A stretch of DNA of 64,000 nt from Geodermatophilus sabuli (GTDB lineage Bacteria; Actinomycetota; Actinomycetes; Mycobacteriales; Geodermatophilaceae): positions 186,001 to 250,000 of the forward strand of contig NZ_OBDO01000008.1 of the NCBI RefSeq assembly GCF_900215145.1, written 5' to 3'. This document shows positions 41,379-50,194 of the stretch, one piece after another. Numbering within the stretch: the stretch's first letter is position 1; every line of letters starts with the position of its first letter. Position numbers and translations under genes: made by a program. A model generated the notes under the pieces. That model did not search any database and was not told where the DNA came from. It saw only the letters and a list, made by a program, of their open reading frames with translations.

Positions 41379-42996
41379 CGAGCGCCACCCCGTCCTGCCG
41401 CGGGTCGGCACCGCCGGCCAGCACGCCGCGGGACTCGTCGACCGAGACCACCAGCGCGCTGCCACCCGCGCCCCACGCCCCGCACGGTCGGACGTCGTGG
41501 CCGCGGTCGGCCAGCCCGGCCAGCGTGTCCGCGCCCAGCCGGGTCTCGCACTGCAGCGTCTCCGGGGCGCCGAGGGCATCGGCGTCGCTGCCCGGGTGCA
41601 CGGTGAACCGCGGCGCGGCGACCGCGGCCTGCGGGTCGAGGCCGCCGTCGACCAGGTGCGAGATGACCTGGGTGTTCCACTGCACCTGGCCGTCGCCGCC
41701 CGGGGTGTTGCCCACGTGCCGCAGCCGGCCCGACCCGTCGGTGAGCACCCAGGCGTTGAGGGTGTGCAGCGGCTTGCGCCGGGGGGCCAGCGCGTTCGGG
41801 TGCCCGGGCACGAGGTAAGCGCCGCGGCCGAGCCGGTTGTTGAGCGCGATGCCGGTGCCCGGGATCGCGATGCGGGCGCCGAAGGTGAACGCCAGCGACG
41901 AGATCGCGCTGACCGCCCGCCCCTCGGCGTCCACGGCGACGCAGCTGGTGGTGTCCCCGGCCATGCCGACGCCACCGGCGACCAGCGGCTGGTGCTCCAG
42001 TCCGGCGCGGGCGGCCGCGAGCGCGTCGGCGGTGAGCAGCGTGCGCCAGGTGTCGGTGTCGGCGGCGCAGGACTCGTAGCGGTCCCGGAACGCCCGCCGG
42101 GCCGCCAGCGCCATCAGGTGGACGGCGTCGGCGCCGAGGGTGGGCAGGTCGAGCAGCTGTCCGTCGAGCAGGCCGGCCTGCTGCAGCACCATCCAGCCCG
42201 GGGAGGGCGGTGGCGTCTGGTGGAGCACGAGGTCGCCGTAGCGGGCGGTGATCGACGGCTCGGCCGGCGCGTCCGCGCCCAGCGCCCACTCGTCGCCGGA
42301 GAACGGCGCCCCGCCGGCGCGCAGCAGGGCGACGGCCTGCTCCGCCAGCGATCCGGAGTACAGCGCGAGGGGGTCGATGGCGAGCGCCTCGATGCTGTCG
42401 GCGAGCTCGAACGCCGGCAGCCGGTCACCGACCTCCGGCACCCGCCCCGAGGGGAGCAGCCACCGGGCCAGCCCCTCGTCGGCGGCCAGGGAGCCGGCGT
42501 GCTCGGCGATGTCGGCCCGGTTCTTCACCGTGCACGGCAGGCCGGCCCGGGCGGCGGTGACGACCGGCGCCCACAGCTCGGCCAGCGACCGGGTGCCGCC
42601 GCGGGCGTGCAGGGTGTGCAGCGCGGCCATCGCGCCGGGGGTGGAGACGGCGCGGGCGCCGCCCATCGGCAGCGCGGTCAGCCCCTCGTCGAGGTAGCCC
42701 TCGGCGGTGGCGCCGTCCGGGCCGTAACCGCTGCCGTTGACCGTCCACACCCGGCCGTCGGGCTCGCGAACGACGGCGAAGGCGTCACCCCCGATGCCGC
42801 ACTGCCCGGGCAGGGACAGCCAGGCCATCGCGGTCATCGCCAGCGCCGCGTCCACCGCCGTGCCACCGTCGGCCAGGACGCGGGCGCCGAGCTGGCTGGC
42901 CACCGGCGAGCTGCTGGTGACCATGCCGCCCGCGGCGATCGTCGGCCCGCGCCCGGCCTCGTCCTCCGGCGACCAGGTGCCCCCCGCGCCGGCCAC
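41371..42996 (-). CDS. Gamma-glutamyltransferase family protein
   Basis: 541 residues of the gamma-glutamyltranspeptidase/Ntn-hydrolase family. The N-terminus has GGMVTSSSPVASQLGARVLA and GQCGIGGDAFAVV. The autocleavage site reads MAGDTTSCVAVD, where the second Thr is the nucleophile exposed on the small subunit; GNTPGGDGQVQWN is the conserved small-subunit loop. There is no signal peptide, so it is probably cytoplasmic and may cleave or transfer gamma-glutamyl groups inside the cell. It starts in a one-base overlap with the second Rieske gene (TAGTG). Confidence 0.87.
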   Translation of the reverse strand: MAGAGGTWSPEDEAGRGPTIAAGGMVTSSSPVASQLGARVLADGGTAVDAALAMTAMAWLSLPGQCGIGGDAFAVVREPDGRVWTVNGSGYGPDGATAEGYLDEGLTALPMGGARAVSTPGAMAALHTLHARGGTRSLAELWAPVVTAARAGLPCTVKNRADIAEHAGSLAADEGLARWLLPSGRVPEVGDRLPAFELADSIEALAIDPLALYSGSLAEQAVALLRAGGAPFSGDEWALGADAPAEPSITARYGDLVLHQTPPPSPGWMVLQQAGLLDGQLLDLPTLGADAVHLMALAARRAFRDRYESCAADTDTWRTLLTADALAAARAGLEHQPLVAGGVGMAGDTTSCVAVDAEGRAVSAISSLAFTFGARIAIPGTGIALNNRLGRGAYLVPGHPNALAPRRKPLHTLNAWVLTDGSGRLRHVGNTPGGDGQVQWNTQVISHLVDGGLDPQAAVAAPRFTVHPGSDADALGAPETLQCETRLGADTLAGLADRGHDVRPCGAWGAGGSALVVSVDESRGVLAGGADPRQDGVALGV

Positions 42997-43430
42997 TAGT
43001 CCGCCGCCGGTGGCCGGCGACGCCGCGGGCCGCCCTCCAGGACGTCGCGCTCGGAGATGCCGACGAGCACCTGGCCGTCCTCCTCGCGCACCGGGTAGGT
43101 GCGGATGGGCTCGGTGGCCGGGGGCTGGATCGGCTGGCCGGTCTCCAGCTCGAAGACGCTGTTGTGGCAGGAACAGCGGATGCCGTCGTCCTGCAGCTTG
43201 CCGGAGCTGAGCAGGCAGTCCAGGTGGGTGCAGTAGTTGCTGGTCGCGTAGGCCTTGCCGTCCAGCCGGGCCAGCGCCAGCTCCAGCTGGCCGTGCTCGG
43301 TCTCGGCGTAGAAGCGGCGCACGTAGCCGTTGGGCACCTGCCCGGCGCGACAGATCCGCACGAAGGCGCACTCGGTGCTGGCCGCCGCCAGTTCCTCGTC
43401 GGTGGCCGCGACGGGCCGGTTCTCGGTCAT
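42996..43430 (-). CDS. Rieske [2Fe-2S] protein (second Rieske of the cluster)
   Basis: 144 residues with one Rieske domain. The cluster ligands are in CTHLDC (Cys and His) and CSCHNSVF (Cys-x-x-His). The segment before them (YVRRFYAETEHGQLELALAR) resembles the N-terminal part of nitrite-reductase-like small Rieske proteins. It is probably an electron carrier for the oxygenase or another redox enzyme. It starts in a 4-base overlap with the aldehyde dehydrogenase stop and overlaps the GGT gene by one base. Confidence 0.85.
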   Translation of the reverse strand: MTENRPVAATDEELAAASTECAFVRICRAGQVPNGYVRRFYAETEHGQLELALARLDGKAYATSNYCTHLDCLLSSGKLQDDGIRCSCHNSVFELETGQPIQPPATEPIRTYPVREEDGQVLVGISERDVLEGGPRRRRPPAAD

Positions 43431-44887
43431 GCGCTCAGGTAGACGGTCTTGTCGACCGTGTAGAAGGCCATCATCGCTTCTCCTGCCTGTTCCTTCGAGG
43501 TCTGCGTGCTGCTGTCCTTGAGGCCGCCGAACGGTGCGTTCATGGCCTGTCCGGTGGTGGTCTGGTTGATCTTCACGAGGCCGGCGGGGACCTCCCGGGC
43601 GAACCGGAGGGCGCGGCCGACGTCGGCGGTGACGATCGCCGCCGAGAGCCCGTAGCGGGTGGCGCCGGCGAGTTCGATCGCCTCGTCGAACGAGCCGACC
43701 CGCAGGAACGCCAGCACCGGGCCGAAGACCTCCTCGGTGGCGAGCGCGGAGCCGGGGTCGACATCGGCGAAGACCGTGGGCCGCACGAAGTGGCCGTGCG
43801 CGAGGGCGGGGTCGTCCTCGCCGGGGTCGCCGGGGCCGCCGACGACCAGCCGGGCACCGTCGTCCAGGGCCCGGCGGACGTGGCCCAGCACCGACTCCTT
43901 CTGCCGGGCGGTGGCCTGCGGGCCGACGTCCACGCCGGATTCCAGGCCGTGCCCGAGCCGCAGCGCGGCCGCCTTGGCAGCGACCCGCTCCAGCAGCGCG
44001 TCGTGCACCGCATCGTGGACCAGTACCCGGCTGGTGCCGGTGCAGGCCTGGCCGGACAGACCGAACGCGCCCTTGGCGATGAGGGTCGCGGCGCGGTCGA
44101 GGTCGGCGTCCTCCAGGACGACGACGGGGTTCTTGCCGCCCATCTCCAGCTGGGTGCGCTGGCTGGCCCGCACCACCCGGTGGATCGACTCCCCCACCGC
44201 GGTCGAGCCGGTGAAGGTGATCGCGCCCACCCGGTCGTCGGCGACCAGCGCCTGCGACACCTCCGCCCCGCCGTGGAGGACGGCGAGCGCGCCGGCCGGC
44301 ACCCCGCCCTCGAGGAGCGCGTCGACCAGGCGCTGACCGAGCAGCGGGGTGACCTCGCTGGGCTTGAAGACGACGCCGTTGCCTGCGGCCAGGGCCGGGC
44401 CGAGCTTGCGGGACGGGATGTTGAGCGGGAAGTTCCACGGCGTGATCGCGGCGACCACGCCCACCGGGGACCGGCTGGTGAACACCAGGCTGCCGTCGCC
44501 GGTGGGCAGGGTCTGCCCGGCGGTCCGCAGCGCCTCCCCGGCGTAGAAGCGCAGGTTCAGCGGGGTGCGGGAGACCTCCATGGTGGCCTCGGCGCGGGTC
44601 TTGCCCTCCTCGCGGACCAGCTCCTCGACGAGGGTGTCGCGCTGGGACTCCAGCACGTCGGCGGCCTTCTCCAGCGCCCGGCCGCGCTTCTCCGGGGCGG
44701 TGTCCGCCCACTGCGACCAGCCGGCGAGGACCGCGGAGACCGCGGCGTCGGCGTCCTTGGCGTCGGACTCGGGGTGGACGCTGACCACCTGGCGGTCGTC
44801 GCCGGGGTCGCGGCGCTCGCGGGCCCGGCCGGTGACCGACTCGACCCACTGGCCGTCGATCAGGTTGCGCACGGTGCGGGGGTCCAT
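43427..44887 (-). CDS. Aldehyde dehydrogenase
   Basis: 486 residues, full length for the NAD(P)-dependent aldehyde dehydrogenase superfamily. The catalytic Glu is in LEMGGKNP and the nucleophile Cys in SGQACTGTSR; the cofactor loop reads FTGSTAVGESI, and WNFPLNIPSRKLGPALAAGN is also conserved. The SGQACTGTSR and KSSTQTSKEQ pattern resembles alpha-ketoglutaric-semialdehyde-dehydrogenase-like enzymes. It should oxidise an aldehyde released by the oxygenase step (inference). Overlaps: one base with the reductase stop, 4 bases with the second Rieske start. Confidence 0.9.
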   Translation of the reverse strand: MDPRTVRNLIDGQWVESVTGRARERRDPGDDRQVVSVHPESDAKDADAAVSAVLAGWSQWADTAPEKRGRALEKAADVLESQRDTLVEELVREEGKTRAEATMEVSRTPLNLRFYAGEALRTAGQTLPTGDGSLVFTSRSPVGVVAAITPWNFPLNIPSRKLGPALAAGNGVVFKPSEVTPLLGQRLVDALLEGGVPAGALAVLHGGAEVSQALVADDRVGAITFTGSTAVGESIHRVVRASQRTQLEMGGKNPVVVLEDADLDRAATLIAKGAFGLSGQACTGTSRVLVHDAVHDALLERVAAKAAALRLGHGLESGVDVGPQATARQKESVLGHVRRALDDGARLVVGGPGDPGEDDPALAHGHFVRPTVFADVDPGSALATEEVFGPVLAFLRVGSFDEAIELAGATRYGLSAAIVTADVGRALRFAREVPAGLVKINQTTTGQAMNAPFGGLKDSSTQTSKEQAGEAMMAFYTVDKTVYLSA

Positions 44888-46119
44888 CAGACCGGCACCT
44901 CCTCGAACTCCAGGAGCTCCTCGAGCTCGACGGACTCGTCGGCCAGCCGCTCGGCGTCCACGGGGACGGCGAGGTCGACCAGCTCGCGGGCGACGGAGAC
45001 GTCCTCGCCGCGCTCGACGGCGGCCGCGGCGACGACCACGCCGTCGCGCAGCCAGAAGACGCTGCCGTCGAGGCCGGCGACGTCGCCGCGGACGACGACC
45101 TCGTCGCCGGGGCGGATGCCGCCGAGGCCCAGGCCCTGCACGTTGACGTCGTACTGGTCGGTCCAGAACCAGTGCGGGTCGGCGAAGACCTTGGGCCGGC
45201 CGGCGAGGGTGGAGCCGATCGCGGCGGCCTGCTGCTGGGCGACGTCGGCGTGCTCGACCCGGACCCGGCCGTAGCGGGGGTGGTCGTGGGCGGCGACGTC
45301 ACCGGCGGCGAAGACGGTGGGGATGCTGGTGCGGCCGTGCGCGTCGACCTCGACGCCGTTGCCGACGGCCAGGCCGGAGGCGAGCGCGACCTCGATGTTG
45401 GGGTCGATGCCGATGCAGACGACGAGGTCGTCGACGGTCTCGGTGCCGGTCGGCAGGGTGAGGGAGACGCCGTCGGGGCGGGCGGTGACGCCCTCGATCG
45501 GCTGCCCGAGCCGGAACTCCACCCCGCGCCGGGCGTGCAGGTCGGTGAGCGCGCGGCCGATGCCGGCGCCGAGGACGCGGCTGAGCAGCACCGGGTCGCG
45601 GTCGAGGACGACCACGTCGGCGCCGCGGCTGCGGGCGGCCGCGGCGACCTCGGTGCCGAGGAAGCCGCCGCCCAGCACGCCGATGCGGCGGCCCGGGACG
45701 AGCCGGTCGCGCAGCCGGTCGCTGTCGGCGAGCGAGCGCAGGGTGTGCACGCGGTCGCCGTCGAGGCCGGGCAGCTGCCGCGGGCGGCCGCCGGTGGCCA
45801 GCACGACCAGGTCGGCGCGGACGGCGCGGCCGTCGGTGAGCAGCACCTCGCCGGTGGCGGCGCTGATCCGCTCGACCGGGCTGCCGGTGCGGATCTCGAC
45901 GTCGTTGGCGGCGCACCAGGCGGGGTCGAGCAGCCACAGGCCGGCGTCGCCGGGGCTCGTCAGCCGCTCCTTGGAGAGCATGGGGCGCTGGTAGGGGCCG
46001 ACCGGCTCCTCGCCGAGGACGACGACGGGGCCGGCGAAACCGCGGCGGCGCAGCGCCTTGGCGGTGGCGGCGGCGACGTGGCCGGCGCCGACGACGACGA
46101 GGGTCTGTTCAGCAGTCAT
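44887..46119 (-). CDS. Ferredoxin reductase (FAD/NAD(P)H)
   Basis: 410 residues of the pyridine-nucleotide-disulphide family used as oxygenase ferredoxin reductases. FAD motif VVVGAGHVAAATAKALRRRG is at the N-terminus, ATGGRPRQLPG follows, and the NADH fold GVLGGGFLGTEVAA lies at about 150-165. The late IPTVFAAGDVAAHDHP contacts FAD. The C-terminal reductase domain is complete. It lies 10 bases after the first Rieske gene and would reduce one or both ferredoxins from NAD(P)H. Confidence 0.9.
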   Translation of the reverse strand: MTAEQTLVVVGAGHVAAATAKALRRRGFAGPVVVLGEEPVGPYQRPMLSKERLTSPGDAGLWLLDPAWCAANDVEIRTGSPVERISAATGEVLLTDGRAVRADLVVLATGGRPRQLPGLDGDRVHTLRSLADSDRLRDRLVPGRRIGVLGGGFLGTEVAAAARSRGADVVVLDRDPVLLSRVLGAGIGRALTDLHARRGVEFRLGQPIEGVTARPDGVSLTLPTGTETVDDLVVCIGIDPNIEVALASGLAVGNGVEVDAHGRTSIPTVFAAGDVAAHDHPRYGRVRVEHADVAQQQAAAIGSTLAGRPKVFADPHWFWTDQYDVNVQGLGLGGIRPGDEVVVRGDVAGLDGSVFWLRDGVVVAAAAVERGEDVSVARELVDLAVPVDAERLADESVELEELLEFEEVPV

Positions 46120-46129
46120 GGGGTGCACC

Positions 46130-46522
46130 TCAGGCGGGAGCGTCGGGCGCGCTCTCGCGCCGGGGGGTGGCGGGCTCGGGGTCGAGGAGGATCGCGCCCT
46201 CGTCGGTGACCTGCACGGCGTAGGTGGCCTGGCGACCCTCCTGGTCCTCGGCCTCACCGGTGCGCGGGTCGAACCGCCACTGGTGGCCGGGGCAGATGAC
46301 CTGGCCGTTGAGGACGGTGCCCTTGGTCAGGAACCGCTCCTTGTGGACGCACACGTCGTCCATCGCGAACACCTCGTCGTCGACGAGGAACAGGGCGATC
46401 GGGCAGCCGCCGACGGTGACCTGCTTGCGCTTGCGGCGGGTGAGGTCCTTCATCTCGGCCACGTGCACCCACTCACCGGCAGTGGGAGCGGGAACGGTCG
46501 CGGGGCTCGCGGGCTGGCTCAC
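46130..46522 (-). CDS. Rieske [2Fe-2S] ferredoxin
   Basis: 130 residues with a Rieske domain: CVHKERF and CPGHQWRFD bind the cluster (C-x-H ... C-x-x-H). The short length and lack of a catalytic domain mark a ferredoxin of the BphF/NirD-like type. It is probably reduced by the flavoprotein encoded 10 bases downstream and passes electrons to the diiron protein encoded upstream. The GTG start at 46520-46522 follows GGGAGG-type DNA on the minus strand. Confidence 0.88.
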   Translation of the reverse strand: MSQPASPATVPAPTAGEWVHVAEMKDLTRRKRKQVTVGGCPIALFLVDDEVFAMDDVCVHKERFLTKGTVLNGQVICPGHQWRFDPRTGEAEDQEGRQATYAVQVTDEGAILLDPEPATPRRESAPDAPA

Positions 46523-46662
46523 GGGAGGGCCTCCGGTCGAGGTGGTGCAGGGACGCCGGTACGGGCCGGCGGGACGTTCTGGGGACGGGCGCGGGACGGC
46601 GCCGGGAGCGGGACCGGGGTGCCGGCGGGAACCGCCCGCACCCCGGTCCTGTGCGCAGCCGG

Positions 46663-47394
46663 TCAGGCGGCGCCGAGGTCCTCGGCGACGTAGGTGTCGT
46701 AGAGGGACCGGGTGTACGCGTAGCGCATCTCGGCGCCCCACCGGACGAACTGCAGGCAGCGCTGCTGCAGCTCGGGGGTGGTCGCGCCCTCGAGCACGAT
46801 CTGGAAGCCGCGCTCACCGTGCACCTCGTCGGAGGTGATGTGGAGGTCGAAGAACTCGATCTCGTCCTCGGTGAAGCCGTAGACCTCGCGCAGCGGCACG
46901 ATCTGCTTCTTGTAGATGCTCGGGACCTGCGACTTCAGGCCCACGACGAGCGCGGCGGTGGCGACGACGTAGTGCTCACGCATGGCGGTGGCGTAGCACC
47001 ACGCCTGCAGGCCCCGGGTGACGGCGTTGGCCGTGTTGGGGTCCTCGATGGCCTCGCGGGTGGTGCCGCAGGCCTCCCCGAAGCGGATCAGCAGGTCGGT
47101 GTGGCGGATGTCGGCCAGCTCCTCCTCGTACATGTTCTGGAGGAGGAAGTCCTTGGCGTCGGTCATGTGGTCGGGGGTGTTGCCGTAGATGTAGCCGAGG
47201 TAGTCGGCGAACGGCCCGACGTAGGTGTAGTGGTTCTCCGCCCAGCGGGCGAAGTGGTGGCGCTCCAGCTTTCCGTCGGCCCACGCCTTGCTGAAGGAGG
47301 CGTTCTTGGCCTCGCGGCCCTTGATGGCGTCCTGCAGGGCGACGCGGAAGTCCTCGGGGCTGAGCAGCTCGGTGCGGTCGAGCATCTGGGTCAT
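46663..47394 (-). CDS. Heme-oxygenase-like diiron oxygenase (PqqC/CADD-like)
   Basis: A 243-residue all-helical protein of the heme-oxygenase-like (TenA/PqqC/CADD) fold. Six candidate iron ligands are present: Glu91 and His98 in EEELADIRH, Glu140 in AMREHYVV, and His185, Asp189 and His192 in HITSDEVHG. The spacings E-x6-H and H-x3-D-x2-H are exactly those of the diiron protein CADD. PqqC itself and TenA do not bind iron this way, so an O2-activating diiron enzyme is the better call. It heads the seven-gene operon, 140 bases before its Rieske ferredoxin. Substrate unknown. Confidence 0.8.
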   Translation of the reverse strand: MTQMLDRTELLSPEDFRVALQDAIKGREAKNASFSKAWADGKLERHHFARWAENHYTYVGPFADYLGYIYGNTPDHMTDAKDFLLQNMYEEELADIRHTDLLIRFGEACGTTREAIEDPNTANAVTRGLQAWCYATAMREHYVVATAALVVGLKSQVPSIYKKQIVPLREVYGFTEDEIEFFDLHITSDEVHGERGFQIVLEGATTPELQQRCLQFVRWGAEMRYAYTRSLYDTYVAEDLGAA

Positions 47395-47556
47395 GGGATT
47401 CGCCTTCTCCGGTCGGTCTCCAGCGGTGGCTGTGTGAGGACGAAGTTAGGAGCGACACACCCCTCGGCATGAGGGTCACAGTGCACATGGATGCCACGGT
47501 TCCGTGGGCAGTTCGACCAAGGCGAGTGACGGCGACCGCCCGGAGACTCAAGCGTC

Positions 47557-48276
47557 GTGTCCGCTGCCGTCACCACGACGTCGTCCGCTCCGCCACTCCG
47601 CCCGACCGGGGGTGTCCGCCCCGGGTTGCGCCAGGCCCTCGTGGTGGCGCTGGCCGTCGTCAGCGGCGCGACCGACGCGATCGGCCTGCTCGCCCTCGGC
47701 GGCGCCTTCACCAGCGTCATGACCGGCAACCTGGTCATCCTCGGCGTCTCGGCCAGCTCCGCCGACGGCGCCCTCGCCATCGCCTCCGGCGGCGCGATCC
47801 TCGCGTTCTGCGCCGGCTGCGCCCTCGGCGCCCGGTTGGCCGGCCTCCCCCGGCCGGACGACGCGGTGTGGCCGCGGCCGGTGACCGTCGGCCTGGCCGT
47901 CGAGTTCGTCCTGCTCGCCGGCTACGCGGTCGGCTGGTGGGTCACCGGCGCGGAGCCCGGGCCGGTGGTCACCCAGGTCCTGCTCTTCGCGATGGCCGCG
48001 GCGCTCGGCGTGCAGAGCAGCACCGTGCAGCGGTTCGGCATCTCGGGCATGTCCACGACCTACCTGACCGGCACCCTGACCACCGTCGTCATGCGGATCG
48101 TGGCGGGACGGGCGCGCGAGGTGCGGTCCAGCGTGGAGATCATCGTGGGCCTCGTGGCCGGGGCCGCCGCGGGAGCCGGGCTGCTGCTGGTCGCGCCGCT
48201 CACGGCGCCGATCGTGCAGCTGGCGGTGCTCGGTGGCGTGGTCGTCGCGGCCGTGGTGGTGGGCCGCCGCCGCTGA
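47557..48276 (+). CDS. DUF1275 (YoaK-like) membrane protein
   Basis: 239 residues with six or seven hydrophobic segments. GATDAIGLLALGGAFTSVMT and GNLVILGVS at the N-terminus, and GMSTTYLTGTLTTVV in the middle, are hallmarks of DUF1275. The function of the family is unknown. The GTG at 47557 lies 162 bases from the divergent diiron-oxygenase start. Confidence 0.87.
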   Translation: MSAAVTTTSSAPPLRPTGGVRPGLRQALVVALAVVSGATDAIGLLALGGAFTSVMTGNLVILGVSASSADGALAIASGGAILAFCAGCALGARLAGLPRPDDAVWPRPVTVGLAVEFVLLAGYAVGWWVTGAEPGPVVTQVLLFAMAAALGVQSSTVQRFGISGMSTTYLTGTLTTVVMRIVAGRAREVRSSVEIIVGLVAGAAAGAGLLLVAPLTAPIVQLAVLGGVVVAAVVVGRRR

Positions 48277-48337
48277 CCCGCGCATCAGCGCGAGCGGACG
48301 GGGTATCCAGCGTCCAGGTCTGCGACGAGGGGGTCCC

Positions 48338-49168
48338 GTGACGACGAGGGTCGAGCGCTCCATCCAGGTGGACGTCCCGCTGCGCACCGCCTACGGGCAG
48401 TGGACGCAGTTCGAGGACTTCCCGCACTTCATGGGCGGGGTCGCCGAGGTCCGCCAGCTCGACGACCGCCGGCTGCACTGGGTGGCGGAGATCGGCGGCG
48501 TCCGGCGGGAGTGGGACGCCCGGATCCTCGAGCAGGTACCCGACGCGCGGATCGCCTGGGCCGCGACGAGTGGCGCGACCAACGCCGGGGCCGTCCGCTT
48601 CGAGGCGGCCGGGCCGAACTCCACGGTGGTCCACCTGACGCTGGAGTACGAGCCCGAGGGCGTCGTCGAGCGGGTCGGGGACGCGCTCGGCGTCGTCGAG
48701 CGGCAGGTGCGCTCGGACCTGGAGCGGTTCAAGGCGCTGGTCGAGGACGAGGGCTACCCCACCGGAGTGTGGCGCGGCTCGATCAACGCCGGCGCCGGTG
48801 TCGGGACGCCGGGTGTGGAGGACGCGACCTCCTCGCGCGGGGACAGCGGCAAGGCCGGTGTGTCGGGCACCGCGGTCGCGGCCGGGGTCGCGGCGGTGGC
48901 CGCGGGCGCCGCGGCCGTGGGTGCGGCGGTGGCCGCGCGCGGCGCCGACGAGCCCGACGACAAACCGGGCCCGGTGGAGATCCCGGAGCCGGAGCGGCTC
49001 GCGGCCCGGACGTCGGAGCCGGTACCCGAGCCGTCCCCCGAGTCGTCGACCGCGGCGGTCGGGGTGCCGTCGGAGGTGCTCGACGAGGGACCCGAGCCGA
49101 TCGCGCAACGCACGCTGGACCCGGGTGTCGGCCGCGACGCGGACGGCACCGCCGACCGCCCCCACTGA
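48338..49168 (+). CDS. SRPBCC (polyketide-cyclase-like) protein with long disordered tail
   Basis: 276 residues. The N-terminal SRPBCC domain (about 1-145) reads VERSIQVDVPLRTAYGQWTQ, FEDFPHFMGGVAEV, and ends VRSDLERFKALVE. After it comes GTWRG-like sequence, an Ala/Val/Gly-rich hydrophobic patch (GTAVAAGVAAVAAGAAAVGA, possibly one membrane segment), then an acidic Pro/Glu-rich tail. Proteins of this type are common in actinobacteria and usually called cyclase/dehydrase; no activity is proven. GTG at 48338. Confidence 0.8.
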   Translation: MTTRVERSIQVDVPLRTAYGQWTQFEDFPHFMGGVAEVRQLDDRRLHWVAEIGGVRREWDARILEQVPDARIAWAATSGATNAGAVRFEAAGPNSTVVHLTLEYEPEGVVERVGDALGVVERQVRSDLERFKALVEDEGYPTGVWRGSINAGAGVGTPGVEDATSSRGDSGKAGVSGTAVAAGVAAVAAGAAAVGAAVAARGADEPDDKPGPVEIPEPERLAARTSEPVPEPSPESSTAAVGVPSEVLDEGPEPIAQRTLDPGVGRDADGTADRPH

Positions 49169-49170
49169 CC

Positions 49171-49198
49171 CCGCCCCTCCACGGGCGCGACGGGGCGG
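49171..49198 (+). terminator. Hairpin after the SRPBCC gene
   Basis: CCGCCCC (49171-49177) pairs with GGGGCGG (49192-49198), 14-base loop, starting three bases after the SRPBCC stop; a TT follows. It is a plausible terminator. Confidence 0.55.
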
Positions 49199-49286
49199 TT
49201 GACCGGTCCGGAGCGTGAGGCCACGATGGCCGGGCCATCCGGCCTGCCCACCTGCCGTGGGCCGATCCCTGACACCAGGGGAGATC

Positions 49287-50174
49287 ATGAGCAGCGCAGA
49301 GACGATCACGGTGCCGCACCTGGGCACCTCGACCATCGGGTACCGGTTCGGCGGGCCCTACGACGCCTCGCTCCCGACGGTGGTGATGGTCAACTCGTTC
49401 ACCACCTCCGTCGACCTGTACCGGCCCCAGTTCGCGGACGAGGCGCTCGCCGCCACTGTCAACCTGCTCGCACTCGAGCCGTACGGCCACGGCCGGACCC
49501 GCGCCACGTACGAGCAGTTCACGTACTGGGACTCGGCCGTCGCCGACCTGCAGGTCCTCGACGCGCTCGGCATCCGCGAGGCCTTCGTCCTGGGCACGTC
49601 ACAGGGCGGCTGGGTGGCCGCTCGCATGGCCATGCTCGCCCCGGGCACCGTCACGGGCATCATCCCGCTCGGCACCTCGATGGACTCCGAGAGCCAGCGC
49701 AGCCGCGACCTCGGGTGCTGGGACGGGATCGACTTCTGCACCCCGGCCATCGACACCCTCGCCGAGAGCGTCGGCGAGGACTGGGTCATCCCGCCCGAGC
49801 TGGTCGACGCGGTCCTGGCGGAGGGCTTCGGCGACGACGTGCCGCCGGAGGAGCGTTCGTTCTGGCATGCGGCGTACCAGGAGAACTACACCGGCGATGC
49901 CGGCCGTGCGCGGCTGCGCACCAGCACCGTCAACCTGCGGGACCGCGACGGCCTGCACGCCCGGCTGGACGGCGTGCGGTGCCCGGTGCTGTGGATGCAC
50001 GGCACCGCGGACCCGGTCTACTCCGTCGCCAACGCCGAGGACGAGATCACGCGCTTCGTCAACAGCGAGCACGCCGAGCTCCGCGTCGTCGAGGGCGGCC
50101 GGCACTTCCTGAGCGCCTCCCACCCCGGCGAGGTCAACGCCGCGACGGTCGAGTTCGTCAACCGCTGGACGTAG
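49287..50174 (+). CDS. Alpha/beta-fold hydrolase
   Basis: 295 residues. The nucleophile elbow GTSQGG (Ser about residue 117), LALEPYGHGRTRATY, the acid WMHGTADPVYS and the His in EGGRHFLSASHP complete the triad. The oxyanion motif is VNSFTTS rather than the common HGxx. It matches the haloperoxidase/BioH-like group of soluble esterases. AGGGGAG precedes the ATG at 49287. It is convergent with the aldo/keto reductase gene (20 bases apart). Substrate unknown. Confidence 0.87.
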   Translation: MSSAETITVPHLGTSTIGYRFGGPYDASLPTVVMVNSFTTSVDLYRPQFADEALAATVNLLALEPYGHGRTRATYEQFTYWDSAVADLQVLDALGIREAFVLGTSQGGWVAARMAMLAPGTVTGIIPLGTSMDSESQRSRDLGCWDGIDFCTPAIDTLAESVGEDWVIPPELVDAVLAEGFGDDVPPEERSFWHAAYQENYTGDAGRARLRTSTVNLRDRDGLHARLDGVRCPVLWMHGTADPVYSVANAEDEITRFVNSEHAELRVVEGGRHFLSASHPGEVNAATVEFVNRWT

Positions 50175-50194
50175 CGCAGCACCCCCGGCGCGGC

